A DNA stretch of 35,542 bases, from assembly GCF_020832045.1 (NCBI RefSeq), contig NZ_JAFIFK010000051.1, forward strand, positions 1 through 35,542, written 5' to 3'. Positions 25,610-34,125 of the stretch are shown one piece after another; position 1 is the stretch's first letter, and each line of letters starts with the position of its first letter. Origin of the DNA: Halomonas sp. (lineage in GTDB: Bacteria > Pseudomonadota > Gammaproteobacteria > Pseudomonadales > Halomonadaceae). The position numbers and the translations under genes were made by a program. Below the pieces are notes generated by a model. It was not told where the DNA came from and did no database searches. It saw only the letters and a list, made by a program, of their open reading frames with translations.

Positions 25610-26620
25610 TCATTGCGCATGAATGATCACCTCGACCCGGCGGTTCTGAGCGCGCCCGTCGCCCGTCTCGTTGGTTGCCAAAGGGCGGGTGTCGGCAAGG
25701 CCCACCGCACGCAGGCGCTGCGGCTCTACGCCAGAGCGCTCCAATGCGTGGACGATGGCGATAGCACGGGCGCTGGAGAGCACCCAGTTGGAGGGAAATT
25801 CATTGGTCTGGATGGGCCGGCTGTCGGTATGGCCTTCCACGGCAACCTCTCCATCATGGCGCTGAATTACCTCCACCAGCCGCTGGATCAGCGCTTCACC
25901 TTCATCGGTTAGCTCCGCGGCAGCGGTGGGGAACAGCAGCCGATCTTCCACACGCAGCTTGATGCCCTCGGCCACCCGGGTCGCCTCGACTCCCTCCAGG
26001 TCCGGCAGGTAGGGTGCTTCGTCCAGGCGTTCGCTCAAGGCCTGCTGAATCACCTGAGACGCCGCAATGGCAGGCTGCCCGACCGGCTGCATGTCGCTTG
26101 GGGGACGATCGGTCACGACCAGGATGAAATCACCACGCGAGGCAGGCAGCGCGTCATTGGCCGCCAGCAGCGGCTGGGGCAGTATCAGCGGTGGCCTTGC
26201 GGTCTGCTCCAGCAATGCCAGCGGGGAGGGGGCAACGAAGGCGAGCGAGGTCGCAGGAACCGGGGCCGGCACGACGCGACGCGGCAGGCCGGCGACGCCT
26301 AGCGCCGCCGCGATGGCCGCCTGACTCAGGCGACCGGAAACGGGCCGGGGTGCGTCGACAGCGGGCAGCGCCTGGGTTATCTCGCTAGGCAGGGGTATCG
26401 CAAAAGGTACCTGAATGGACAGCGATACGCTGTCATCATCGGAGCGGCCGAAACTGGAAAGGGTAAAAATGAGCACCATCAACGCCACCAGCAGCGTCAT
26501 GATGTCAAGATATCCGATCATCCAGGCGCTATCCTGGTCGTGATCCTGGTGACTGGGCATGAGCGACTCATGGCGCATGGGGCCACGATGATCGCCGCTG
26601 CTGGATGGCAGGGAACTCAT
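25610..26620 (-). CDS. Orphan MotB-like / OmpA-domain protein
   Basis: The 336-residue protein has MotB layout: a polar His/Asp-rich N-terminus, one TM helix (about 33-55) with an acidic residue at the MotB channel position (Asp39 in GYLDIMTLLVALMVLIF), a long Pro/Ala-rich linker, and a C-terminal OmpA-like peptidoglycan-binding domain (about 225-335, GEVAVEGHTDSRPIQ, NWVLSSARAIAIVHAL, GRAQNRRVEVII). It differs from the motB gene at 3.7-4.7 kb, and no motA-like gene adjoins it. It could be an alternative stator B subunit that pairs with MotA, a part of another TolR/MotB-type energy-transducing complex, or a cell-wall anchor. Start choice is uncertain: Met codons at 26578 and 26560 are also possible, and none has a strong ribosome site. 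No FliA site precedes it. Confidence 0.82.
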   Translation of the reverse strand: MSSLPSSSGDHRGPMRHESLMPSHQDHDQDSAWMIGYLDIMTLLVALMVLIFTLSSFGRSDDDSVSLSIQVPFAIPLPSEITQALPAVDAPRPVSGRLSQAAIAAALGVAGLPRRVVPAPVPATSLAFVAPSPLALLEQTARPPLILPQPLLAANDALPASRGDFILVVTDRPPSDMQPVGQPAIAASQVIQQALSERLDEAPYLPDLEGVEATRVAEGIKLRVEDRLLFPTAAAELTDEGEALIQRLVEVIQRHDGEVAVEGHTDSRPIQTNEFPSNWVLSSARAIAIVHALERSGVEPQRLRAVGLADTRPLATNETGDGRAQNRRVEVIIHAQ

Positions 26621-26727
26621 TGAAACGGCGTTACCCGTTGAAGGATATGGGCGAAGTCGCCAAGCCTAACGGGTCAGGGCGACGAGTGAAACCATGAATA
26701 GAGCGATGCATGGCCCCCTGCTCGGCT

Positions 26728-29250
26728 TCAACGGGCACTTTCGGGCAGATTGCTGTGAGACATCAGGTATCGGCTGGTGAAGATATCCGCCGGCTCCGCT
26801 CGTCCAGTGAGATAACCTTGGATCAATTCCACTCCGTGGCGGCCCAGAATTTCGCGCTGGGCCTCAGTCTCTACGCCCACGGCCGTCAGGCGCAGCTCCA
26901 TTTCCCGGGCCAGCCCGGCGACTGCCGCCACGATCGCCGCACTCCCCTTCTGCCCACTGTCCAATCGCTGCACGAAGCGACGGTCGATCTTCAGCATGCT
27001 GACCGGCAATTCATGCAGGAAGCCGAGCGAGGCATAGCCGGTGCCGAAATCGTTGATAGCCACTTCCCCACCGAGGCGACGCAGCCGCTTGAGCACGACG
27101 GCGGCCTGATGGGGCTTGTCCAAAAGCGTGCGCTCGGCGATCTCGAAACCCAACAGACCGGGCGGCAGGCCATGCTGCTTGAGCTTGGTGGCCACTCTCA
27201 CGGGTAGGTCATGCTGCCAGAACTGACGCGCTGAGAGATTGATGCCGATAGGCACCGGCCCGACCCCGGTAACGCGCCAGGCGGCAAGCTGGGCACATAT
27301 TTGATCCAACAGGTAATCGTCCAACTGCGGCAAAAGCCCGGCGCGCTCGGCCAGGGTCACCACGCTGATCGGCGGCACGGTACCCAACAGAGGATGATGC
27401 CAGCGTAGCAGGGCCTCGGCGCTATGCAGCCTGCCACTTGCTCGCTCGAATATCGGCTGATAATGAAGCTGCAAGCCTTCACCGGAACCGAACGCTTCGC
27501 GCAGCGCTTTTTCGAGGGCGCGCTGTCGATCGTCCTGGAGGTTCATCTCGTTGCGATAGAGGCGATAGCCGTTGCGCCCCTCCTGCTTGGCCCGGTACAT
27601 GGCCACATCGGCATTGTGTACCAGCGTTTCAGCGGTGGTGGCGTCGTCCGGGTAGAGGCTAATGCCGAGGCTGCATCCCACATGAAATTCCTGACCCTCG
27701 AGCACACAAGGCTCGCCCACGGCTTCCACCAAGCGTCGGGCAACGCGAGTCACCTCATCGACTTCTTCCAGGTCGGGAAGCAGCACGAGGAACTCATCGC
27801 CGCCCAGGCGAGCCAGGGTGTCGTCCTCGCGCAGGCGCAGCTGTAATCGCTCGGCCATCATGACAAGCAGTTCGTCGCCGAAAGCATGACCCAGCGTATC
27901 GTTGACCTCCTTGAAATGATCCAGGTCGATGAAGATCACCGCTAGGCGGGTCTGGTTGCGATGGGCATGGCGTATCGCCAGCTCCAGGCGGTCCTCAAGC
28001 AGACGCCTGTTGGGCAAACCGGTCAGCGCGTCGTAATACGCCAGCTTGCGAATCCGCTCTTCGTTCTCACGCAGATGGGTGATGTCGCTGAACAACGCGG
28101 CATAGTGTGTCACCGCGCCGTTATCGTCGGTGATCGAGGTGATGGTCAACAATTCGAGATAGAGCTCTCCGCTCTTGCGTCGATTCCAGATTTCACCGCG
28201 CCAATAGCCGCTGCGCTTCAGCGCATCCCACATCTCACGATAAAAGGCCGCATCGTGGCGTCCGGAAGAGAGTATTTCCGGGGTCTTCCCTACCGCCTCC
28301 TCGGCGGTAAAGCCAGTCATGTGGGTAAAGGCACGGTTGACGAATTCAATACGATTGCTGGGGTCGGTGATGATGATGCCTTCCAGCGAGGAGTCGATCA
28401 CCCGCTCCGCTAGCTGTAGGTTTTCCCGTGACTGAGCGAGTGCACGATCCCGCTGCTCGAGCGCGTCGCGCAGGTCCTGCATGTAGAGATGCTCGGCGCC
28501 GGCCAGCATGTCGCGAAAGCCCAGCAGTCCCACTACCTCATCCGTTTCATCCAGCACCGCCAGGTGACGAACTCGATGATTCATCAGCAAGTCGCGGGCA
28601 GCGATGAGGGTATCGTCCTGCTGGACCGTCAGCAGCGGCCGGCTGGCCAGACCTTCGATGGGCGTATTGCCCGGATGGCGGGCTACGAATCTCACCAGAT
28701 CGCGCTCTGTCAGTATGCCCAGCTCGCCATCGGCACACTTGACCACTACGGCGTCGCACTCGGAAAGCCGCATGGACCGTGCGGCCTGGGCCAGCAGTTG
28801 GCTGCCATCGAGCACCAGGGCACGCTGACGCATCGCCGCCTGCACCTCGCGCAGACGCAGGTAGGGTTCCAGGCCCTGATTCAAGGCGACGTCGGTCTGC
28901 GACAAGATGCCCTTTGGCGCCCCGGCGTCATCGACCACCAGGAAGTGGCGACGCCGCTCGGCATTGAAACGCAGGGCCGCGTCGCTTACCGACGTCGAGA
29001 GATGAAGGCTCGCAACCGGCTGACTCATGACCTGTGAAATCGGCTGACGGACGGCCTCGGGATCTGCGAAATTGATGGCAAGTGCATCATGCTCGGTCCA
29101 GATACCCAGCGCCATTCCCGCCTTAACGACGATGATGGAGCTGCACTGACGCGCTGCCATGCGTTCGGCAGCCATCCACAGCGGCGTCTCGGGCTCGCAG
29201 GTGAGAAGCCCGGTTTGCATGATGCGTTCGATGGGAAGCTCTTGGCTCAT
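26728..29250 (-). CDS. CBS-PAS-GGDEF-EAL protein, probably a diguanylate cyclase with degenerate EAL
   Basis: The 840-residue soluble protein begins with four CBS motifs (two pairs, about 5-130 and 140-260), which usually bind adenine nucleotides. A PAS domain (about 290-405), GGDEF (about 415-575) and EAL (about 590-825) follow. The GGDEF domain is intact (LARLGGDEFLVLL) and has an RxxD inhibitory site (REDD) five residues before it. The EAL domain keeps EALLRW, NLSARQF and KIDRRF, but DDFGTG is NDFGTG and the usual EGVE is VGVE, so two key catalytic positions are altered. It is therefore likely to make c-di-GMP, with the EAL part as a binding or regulatory unit. No FliA site precedes it; a weak sigma-70-like site is noted at 29340-29368. 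Confidence 0.94.
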   Translation of the reverse strand: MSQELPIERIMQTGLLTCEPETPLWMAAERMAARQCSSIIVVKAGMALGIWTEHDALAINFADPEAVRQPISQVMSQPVASLHLSTSVSDAALRFNAERRRHFLVVDDAGAPKGILSQTDVALNQGLEPYLRLREVQAAMRQRALVLDGSQLLAQAARSMRLSECDAVVVKCADGELGILTERDLVRFVARHPGNTPIEGLASRPLLTVQQDDTLIAARDLLMNHRVRHLAVLDETDEVVGLLGFRDMLAGAEHLYMQDLRDALEQRDRALAQSRENLQLAERVIDSSLEGIIITDPSNRIEFVNRAFTHMTGFTAEEAVGKTPEILSSGRHDAAFYREMWDALKRSGYWRGEIWNRRKSGELYLELLTITSITDDNGAVTHYAALFSDITHLRENEERIRKLAYYDALTGLPNRRLLEDRLELAIRHAHRNQTRLAVIFIDLDHFKEVNDTLGHAFGDELLVMMAERLQLRLREDDTLARLGGDEFLVLLPDLEEVDEVTRVARRLVEAVGEPCVLEGQEFHVGCSLGISLYPDDATTAETLVHNADVAMYRAKQEGRNGYRLYRNEMNLQDDRQRALEKALREAFGSGEGLQLHYQPIFERASGRLHSAEALLRWHHPLLGTVPPISVVTLAERAGLLPQLDDYLLDQICAQLAAWRVTGVGPVPIGINLSARQFWQHDLPVRVATKLKQHGLPPGLLGFEIAERTLLDKPHQAAVVLKRLRRLGGEVAINDFGTGYASLGFLHELPVSMLKIDRRFVQRLDSGQKGSAAIVAAVAGLAREMELRLTAVGVETEAQREILGRHGVELIQGYLTGRAEPADIFTSRYLMSHSNLPESAR

Positions 29251-29339
29251 ATCGTCTCGCTGGCTGGATACTGCAGCTCGAGAACTACGGCACTACGCCT
29301 CGAAAGCGAGAGTAACCGCATGCTTTTGTCTGACAGCTC

Positions 29340-29368
29340 AGTATTGTCTCGGATTGAAATGTATCCAA
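29340..29368 (-). promoter_or_regulatory. Possible sigma-70 promoter for the CBS-GGDEF-EAL gene
   Basis: The minus strand reads TTGGAT-N17-AATACT, 4 of 6 matches at each hexamer, in a locally AT-rich gap. The rest of 29251-29470 shows no gene on either strand. Confidence 0.35.
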
Positions 29369-29470
29369 ACTGTTACTGTATTTTAGCCACTTGGCTTAAT
29401 ATTGCACCAACAAATACCTCCACCCGCCAACGCTGCGACAGCATGCCGTCAAAAAAATTTTGAAAAGGGC

Positions 29471-29497
29471 TAAAGGTGCTGCGCTACCGGCCGATAT
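29471..29497 (+). promoter_or_regulatory. FliA (sigma-28) promoter for flaG
   Basis: The plus strand reads TAAAGGTG-N11-GCCGATAT, 13 of 16 matches. It is the only plus-strand FliA site found. The leader to the ATG is about 84 nt. Confidence 0.78.
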
Positions 29498-29508
29498 CCC
29501 TGATGGGA

Positions 29509-29530
29509 GAGACCGTCTGCAGACTGTCTC
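29509..29530 (+). promoter_or_regulatory. Palindrome at the start of the flaG leader
   Basis: A 22-bp palindrome with one mismatched pair is centred on GTCTGCAGAC (29515-29524) and flanked by GAGAC and GTCTC. It begins about 5 nt after the predicted transcription start. It could be an RNA hairpin at the 5' end or an operator. Confidence 0.55.
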
Positions 29531-29587
29531 GGGGAACGATGCTGGGCACCAGCATCAGCAAGGGCATAAATAAAAGGAAAACGACAT

Positions 29588-29953
29588 ATGTCTTCGCCAC
29601 TGACCGATGCTACCAACGCCTTGAGCACTTCGGCACTACACGACCTGACGCCCCGCCAGCGCAAGGAAACCGTACTGGCTTCACTGCCCAGTGCCGGCAC
29701 CATGCTGGCACAGGCCGAGAGCCACGGGCTTTCTCCGAGCCAGGCCGACCTGGTGGAGCCGATCAAGCGAATCAACGAAGTGCTGCGTCAGTATGGCGTG
29801 GAGTTCGAACTCAATGACACGTCACGAGTCATTACCCGCATCGTGGATCGGGAATCAGGCGAGGTGCTGCGCCAGATTCCCGGCGAGGAGGTACTGGCCA
29901 TTGCCGAGCGACTGGATGAGATGAGAGGAAGCCTGATCAGCCTTACGGCATAA
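29588..29953 (+). CDS. flaG: Flagellar protein FlaG
   Basis: This is a FlaG-family protein of 121 residues. The conserved C-terminal part is clear: VEFELNDTSRVITRIVDRESGEVLRQIP, then GEEVLAIAERLDEMRG. The N-terminal third is less conserved and Ser/Thr/Ala-rich. In polar flagellates FlaG lies between flagellin and fliD genes and affects filament length. Here it stands alone on the plus strand, convergent with fliE and about 9 kb from fliC, under its own FliA promoter. ATG 29588 has AAAAGG about 7 nt upstream. Its exact mechanism is not established in the family. Confidence 0.93.
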   Translation: MSSPLTDATNALSTSALHDLTPRQRKETVLASLPSAGTMLAQAESHGLSPSQADLVEPIKRINEVLRQYGVEFELNDTSRVITRIVDRESGEVLRQIPGEEVLAIAERLDEMRGSLISLTA

Positions 29954-29979
29954 GAATGGCATAAGGTCAGTAACCACAA

Positions 29980-30005
29980 GCATAGCCGTCCGATCACGGC
30001 CATGC
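29980..30005. terminator. Stem-loop between convergent flaG and fliE
   Basis: A 10-bp stem with one mismatch (GCATAGCCGT / ACGGCCATGC) has a 6-nt loop and sits in the 55-bp gap between the two stop codons. T-tracts are poor on both sides, so it is only a tentative bidirectional terminator. Confidence 0.45.
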
Positions 30006-30008
30006 CCA

Positions 30009-30338
30009 TCACACCTGCATGTTCATGACATCCCGGTATGCCGACACCAGGCGGTTACGAACCTGCAGGCCCATCTGGAAGGCCACGCTCGCCTTCTGCA
30101 TGTCGACCATGACATCGTTGAGTTCGACATTGGGGTCGCCGGCCTGGAACGCCATGGACTTGGCGGCGGAGGCTTGCTGCAGACGATTGATACGTTGAAT
30201 CGAGGCCTGTAGTTCGCCGGCGAAACCGCCCTGCCCCACCTGAGTGGAGATCTGCTGGCCCTTGGCGACCGACCCGCCGGCCTGGGCAGCCAAGGTCTGC
30301 ATCTGCGCCAGTGCCGACTGGATGGCAGGTGAACTCAT
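30009..30338 (-). CDS. fliE: Flagellar hook-basal body protein FliE
   Basis: FliE joins the MS ring to the proximal rod and is needed early for export. The 109-residue product matches the family length (E. coli 104). It has the conserved C-terminal half with DPNVELNDVMVDMQKASVAFQMGLQVRNRLVSAYRDVMNM. I chose ATG 30338 because GAGGGG lies about 8 nt upstream and the sequence then begins MSSPAIQSALAQMQ, as expected; the open frame extends to 30455 without family similarity. It is divergent from fliF across a 307-bp region, the same gene arrangement as in enterics, where FlhDC activates both directions. Confidence 0.96.
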   Translation of the reverse strand: MSSPAIQSALAQMQTLAAQAGGSVAKGQQISTQVGQGGFAGELQASIQRINRLQQASAAKSMAFQAGDPNVELNDVMVDMQKASVAFQMGLQVRNRLVSAYRDVMNMQV

Positions 30339-30645
30339 TGTCCGCACCCCTCGTCTCGATGTTCGTAAGTTTGTTACCAGCCTGTTGCGTATCGGGCCTG
30401 AAACCGACCCCGGCCGAATGTAGAGCAAGACTATCAGGTTACCAAAACTCACCAAACGACCAATTGGAAGGTAAAAAAGGGGCTTTTCCCGCCTTTGGAC
30501 TGGATGGCTGCTCGCATAATAGCGTTCATCACAGTTGCGCCCCCTGCGGGGCAGCCAGAACGCGGTGAACGGATGCAGTCGATGCCATCTACGGGTAACA
30601 CTTTCATGCAGCTCCTAGCGCAAGCGCTCCTTTGCGGAGGCGTAA
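30339..30645. promoter_or_regulatory. Divergent fliE / fliF regulatory region
   Basis: This 307-bp non-coding gap must hold the promoters of fliE (minus) and fliF-J (plus). A weak sigma-70-like pair for fliE reads TTGGTA-N17-TACATT on the minus strand, near 30415-30445. No FliA site was seen, as expected for class II genes. FlhD4C2 binding is expected from the enteric parallel, but I could not assign its sites. Confidence 0.5.
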
Positions 30646-32382
30646 ATGAGTAATGGCGCCACGACGCAAGAGCGTCAAGACACCTCGACCAATGCCTCTT
30701 CGGCAGCCCTGATCGAGCGACTGCAGCAGCAGCTGCGCGGCAATCCGATGATCGCCATTCTGATCGGCGGCGCCGCCATGGTCGCAATCGTGATCGCTCT
30801 GCTGATGTGGGCACGCGAGCCGGATTATCGCGTCCTTTACAGCAACCTCACCGAAGCCGATGGTGGGCGCATCATCAGCGAGCTGGATAGCCGCGGCGTT
30901 CCCTACCGTTTCAGCGAAGGCGGCACGGCCTTGCTGGTGCCTGGCAACGCCGTGCATAGCCTGCGCCTGCAACTGGCCGAGCAGGGCCTGCCCCGTGGTG
31001 GCAACGTCGGTTTCGAACTGATGGACAACCAGGCCTTCGGCGTCAGCCAATTCGCTGAACAGGTCAATTTCCAGCGCGGTCTCGAAGGGGAGCTTTCACG
31101 CTCCATCGAGTCGCTGGGGCCGGTGTCGCGGGCGCGCGTACATCTGGCCATGGCGCGCTCATCGGTATTCGTACGTGACCGTGAACCCGCCAAGGCTTCG
31201 ATCATCGTTACCCTGGAGTCGGGTCGCGTCATGGGCGACAGCCAGGTCAACGCCATCGTTCACATGGTATCCAGCAGCGTTCCCGATCTGGCCGCGGAGA
31301 ACGTCACCGTGGTCGACCAGAACGGTCGTCTCCTGTCGCAGCCCAGCTCACAGGGCCGCGGACTTGATGCCACCCAGCTCGACTACATTGCCGAGGTGGA
31401 ACGCTCCTTCCAGCAGCGCATCGAAAACATTCTGGCCCCGATTCTCGGCCGTGAAAGTGTCAGCGCCCAAGTGGCTGCCCAAATCGATTTTTCCCGCCGC
31501 GAGGAAACGTCAGAGCGTTTCGGCCCCAACCAGCCCCCGAATGAGGCGGCGGTACGCAGCCGTCAGTCTAGCCTGAACTACAATGGCGGCGACGGCTTGG
31601 CGCTGGGTATTCCCGGAGCGTTGAGCAATACCCCCCCTGGCGTGGCGCCCTCTCCTATCGAGCTGCCCACCGATGAGGACGGCGAGCTCACCGAAGAGGC
31701 TCAGCAGAGTCTGCAGGCACTCAACAATCTGCGCCAGGATGACGTGGTCAACTACGAGGTCGACCGCAACATTCAGCATATTCAACATCGCCAAGGCGCG
31801 GTGACTCGTCTGACCGCCGCGGTGGTGGTGGACTATCGCGAAGAGCGCAACGAAGACGGCGAGTGGCAGCGCGTTCCGCTCAGCGAAGCGCAAATCGCCC
31901 AGATCGAACGACTGGTACGCCAAGCCATTGGCTTCTCCCCCGCTCGGGGCGACGAGATCGAAGTCGTCAACAGTCCGTTCAGCCGCGACGTGTTCGAAGC
32001 CGAAGAGTACGAGTGGTGGGAGTCTCCCGAGATTCACACGCTGGCCCTGACCATCGGCCGCTACCTGCTGATAGCGCTGGGGATCCTGCTGGGCTACCTG
32101 TTGGTACTGCGTCCGCTCATCAAGCGTCATACGCAGCAGCCCGTACTGGCGAGCGCACCGGGAACCGGTCTGCAGGTTCGCTTGGGTGACGACGGTGAAC
32201 CGGCCGAAGGTGAGCTGCAAGCGGCAGGTGAAAACGACGACCTTCAGCCGTACCAGAAACCGAAGCGCAAGCGCCGCTCTTCCGCCTATGAAGACCATCT
32301 CGCCGACCTGCGCGAATTGGCTCAGGAAGATCCCCGCATGATCGCCATGATCGTTCGCAGCTGGATGAACAAGAATGACTAG
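30646..32382 (+). CDS. fliF: Flagellar MS-ring protein FliF
   Basis: FliF builds the inner-membrane MS ring on which the rotor and export gate assemble. The 578-residue product has a cytoplasmic N-terminus, TM1 (about 35-55) and periplasmic ring-building motifs ([54 protein letters not shown]). A variable loop with Pro/Asp/Glu is about 320-350, and TM2 is about 462-485. The cytoplasmic tail ends in [22 protein letters not shown], the FliG-binding region. ATG 30646 has GGAGG about 8 nt upstream. It is the first gene of fliF-G-H-I-J and overlaps fliG by 8 nt. The length is close to E. coli FliF (552). Confidence 0.97.
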   Translation: MSNGATTQERQDTSTNASSAALIERLQQQLRGNPMIAILIGGAAMVAIVIALLMWAREPDYRVLYSNLTEADGGRIISELDSRGVPYRFSEGGTALLVPGNAVHSLRLQLAEQGLPRGGNVGFELMDNQAFGVSQFAEQVNFQRGLEGELSRSIESLGPVSRARVHLAMARSSVFVRDREPAKASIIVTLESGRVMGDSQVNAIVHMVSSSVPDLAAENVTVVDQNGRLLSQPSSQGRGLDATQLDYIAEVERSFQQRIENILAPILGRESVSAQVAAQIDFSRREETSERFGPNQPPNEAAVRSRQSSLNYNGGDGLALGIPGALSNTPPGVAPSPIELPTDEDGELTEEAQQSLQALNNLRQDDVVNYEVDRNIQHIQHRQGAVTRLTAAVVVDYREERNEDGEWQRVPLSEAQIAQIERLVRQAIGFSPARGDEIEVVNSPFSRDVFEAEEYEWWESPEIHTLALTIGRYLLIALGILLGYLLVLRPLIKRHTQQPVLASAPGTGLQVRLGDDGEPAEGELQAAGENDDLQPYQKPKRKRRSSAYEDHLADLRELAQEDPRMIAMIVRSWMNKND

Positions 32383-33379
32383 CGCCAAGACCATTACCGG
32401 CCTGCGCCGCAGCGCCATCCTGATGCTGGCTCTTGATGAGGACAGCGCAGCCGAAGTGTTCAAGTTCCTGAGTCCTAAGGAGATTCAGCAGCTGAGCATG
32501 GAAATGTCCGAGATGGCCCAGGTATCCCACGAGGACATGCAGCAGGTGTTGCTGGAGTTCCACCGTGAGACTGAGGAGTTCATCGCGCTGAACCTGAACT
32601 CCAGCGACCATATCCGCTCGGTCCTGACCAAGGCTTTGGGCAGTGAGCGCGCTACCAGCCTGATTGAAGACATTCTGGAGTCGACTGGCTCCAGCAGCGG
32701 TATCGACTCGCTGAACCTGATGGAAGCCTCGATGGTGGCAGAACTGATCCGCGACGAGCACCCGCAGATCATCGCTACTATCCTGGTTCATCTGGAGCGT
32801 CATCAGGCCGCCGATATTCTGGAGCTCTTCGACGACAAGCTGCGCAACGACGTGGTCCTGCGTATCGCTACCTTCAGCGGTGTGCAGCCCGCAGCGCTGC
32901 AGGAACTGACCGAAGTTCTTTCGGGAATGCTCGACGGACAGAATCTCAAGCGCAGCAAGATGGGCGGCGTGAGGACTGCCGCCGAGATCCTCAACCTGAT
33001 GAATTCTTCGCTTGAAGAGACCGCCATCGAGACGGTGCGCGCTCACAGCGAAGACCTGGCCCAGAAGATCATCGACGAAATGTTCCTGTTCGAGAATCTC
33101 ATGGACCTGGACGACCGCAGCATTCAGCTGGTGCTCAAGGAGATCGACACCAATTCGCTGGTGGTGGCACTCAAGGGCGCCCCCGAGGCGCTCATGGAGA
33201 AATTCCTGCGCAACATGTCGCGTCGGGCCGCCGATCTCATGCGCGAGGACATGGAAGCCCGCGGGCCGATTCGCGTCTCCCAGGTGGAGGCCGAACAGAA
33301 ATCCGTGCTTCAGGTGGTGCGCCGACTGGCAGACTCCGGCGAGATCGTGCTGAGCGGTGGAGACGACACCTATGTCTGA
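32375..33379 (+). CDS. fliG: Flagellar motor switch protein FliG
   Basis: FliG is the rotor protein that binds FliF at its N-terminus, FliM in the middle and the MotA stator at its C-terminus. The 334-residue product matches E. coli FliG (331). The middle has the EHPQ motif ([13 protein letters not shown]). The C-terminal torque helix contains the charged series [22 protein letters not shown]. It starts inside the end of fliF (8-nt overlap), and its stop overlaps the fliH start by 8 nt, so the three are translationally coupled. Confidence 0.98.
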   Translation: MTSAKTITGLRRSAILMLALDEDSAAEVFKFLSPKEIQQLSMEMSEMAQVSHEDMQQVLLEFHRETEEFIALNLNSSDHIRSVLTKALGSERATSLIEDILESTGSSSGIDSLNLMEASMVAELIRDEHPQIIATILVHLERHQAADILELFDDKLRNDVVLRIATFSGVQPAALQELTEVLSGMLDGQNLKRSKMGGVRTAAEILNLMNSSLEETAIETVRAHSEDLAQKIIDEMFLFENLMDLDDRSIQLVLKEIDTNSLVVALKGAPEALMEKFLRNMSRRAADLMREDMEARGPIRVSQVEAEQKSVLQVVRRLADSGEIVLSGGDDTYV

Positions 33380-34115
33380 GCGCTCCGCCGGCTCTTCCGA
33401 ACGTCATGCCCCCTGGCGGCGCTGGCAGATGGGCGAGCTGGAGTCCGAGCGCGCCGAAGAAGGCCAGCGCCCGGCCCAGGACCCCGCCGTGGAAGCCAAG
33501 CGCCGCGAAGCTTTCCAGCGCCAGGCGGAGCTGAAGGCACTGCGCGAGAAGGTGATGCAGGAAGCTCGGGAGGAAGGGTATCGCGCCGGCTTCGAAGAGG
33601 GACGTCAAGCGGGACATGCCCAAGGGCTGGAGGAGGGACGCGCCGAGGCAGAGGTTGAGTTGAGGCACAAGATCGGCGAAATCGCCGCTCCCCTCAAGCC
33701 ACTCGCCGAGCAGTTCAACACTGCACTCGAACTGCTCGACGAAGAGGTTGCCAACGACCTGGTGGAGCTGGCCCTCGCAACAGGCCACCAGTTGGCCGGT
33801 GAAGCCCTTAAGGCGCGTCCACGCCAGGTGCTCGAGCTGATCAAGGGGCTGCTGCACACAGAACCGCCCTTGCTGGGCCAACAGCGTCTGTGGCTGCACC
33901 CCCTCGATCACAAGCTGGTCGAGGAACACCTCGGAGCCGAACTGGGAGCGGCAGGCTGGAAACTGCAGCCCGACGCCCAGCTCACACGCGGTGGGTGCCG
34001 GGTCACCAGCGCCAATGGCGAACTGGACGCGACCTGGGAAAGCCGCTGGCAAGCGGTGAGAGCGCAAATCAGGCGACGCCGCTCGACTACCGCAGACGGC
34101 AATGACGAAGAGTAG
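33372..34115 (+). CDS. fliH: Flagellar export ATPase regulator FliH
   Basis: FliH is the peripheral stalk and negative regulator of the FliI ATPase. The 247-residue product has a polar N-terminus and a charged helix. A run of glycines spaced every fourth residue ([21 protein letters not shown]) follows, the GxxxG repeat known for FliH helices. A globular C-terminal domain (about 110-235) binds FliI. ATG 33372 is chosen because GGAG lies 9 nt upstream; a GTG at 33357 would also be in frame. It overlaps fliG by 8 nt. The family is poorly conserved in sequence, so the call leans on the glycine repeat and on operon position. Confidence 0.95.
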   Translation: MSERSAGSSERHAPWRRWQMGELESERAEEGQRPAQDPAVEAKRREAFQRQAELKALREKVMQEAREEGYRAGFEEGRQAGHAQGLEEGRAEAEVELRHKIGEIAAPLKPLAEQFNTALELLDEEVANDLVELALATGHQLAGEALKARPRQVLELIKGLLHTEPPLLGQQRLWLHPLDHKLVEEHLGAELGAAGWKLQPDAQLTRGGCRVTSANGELDATWESRWQAVRAQIRRRRSTTADGNDEE

Positions 34116-34125
34116 AGACCCGGAA

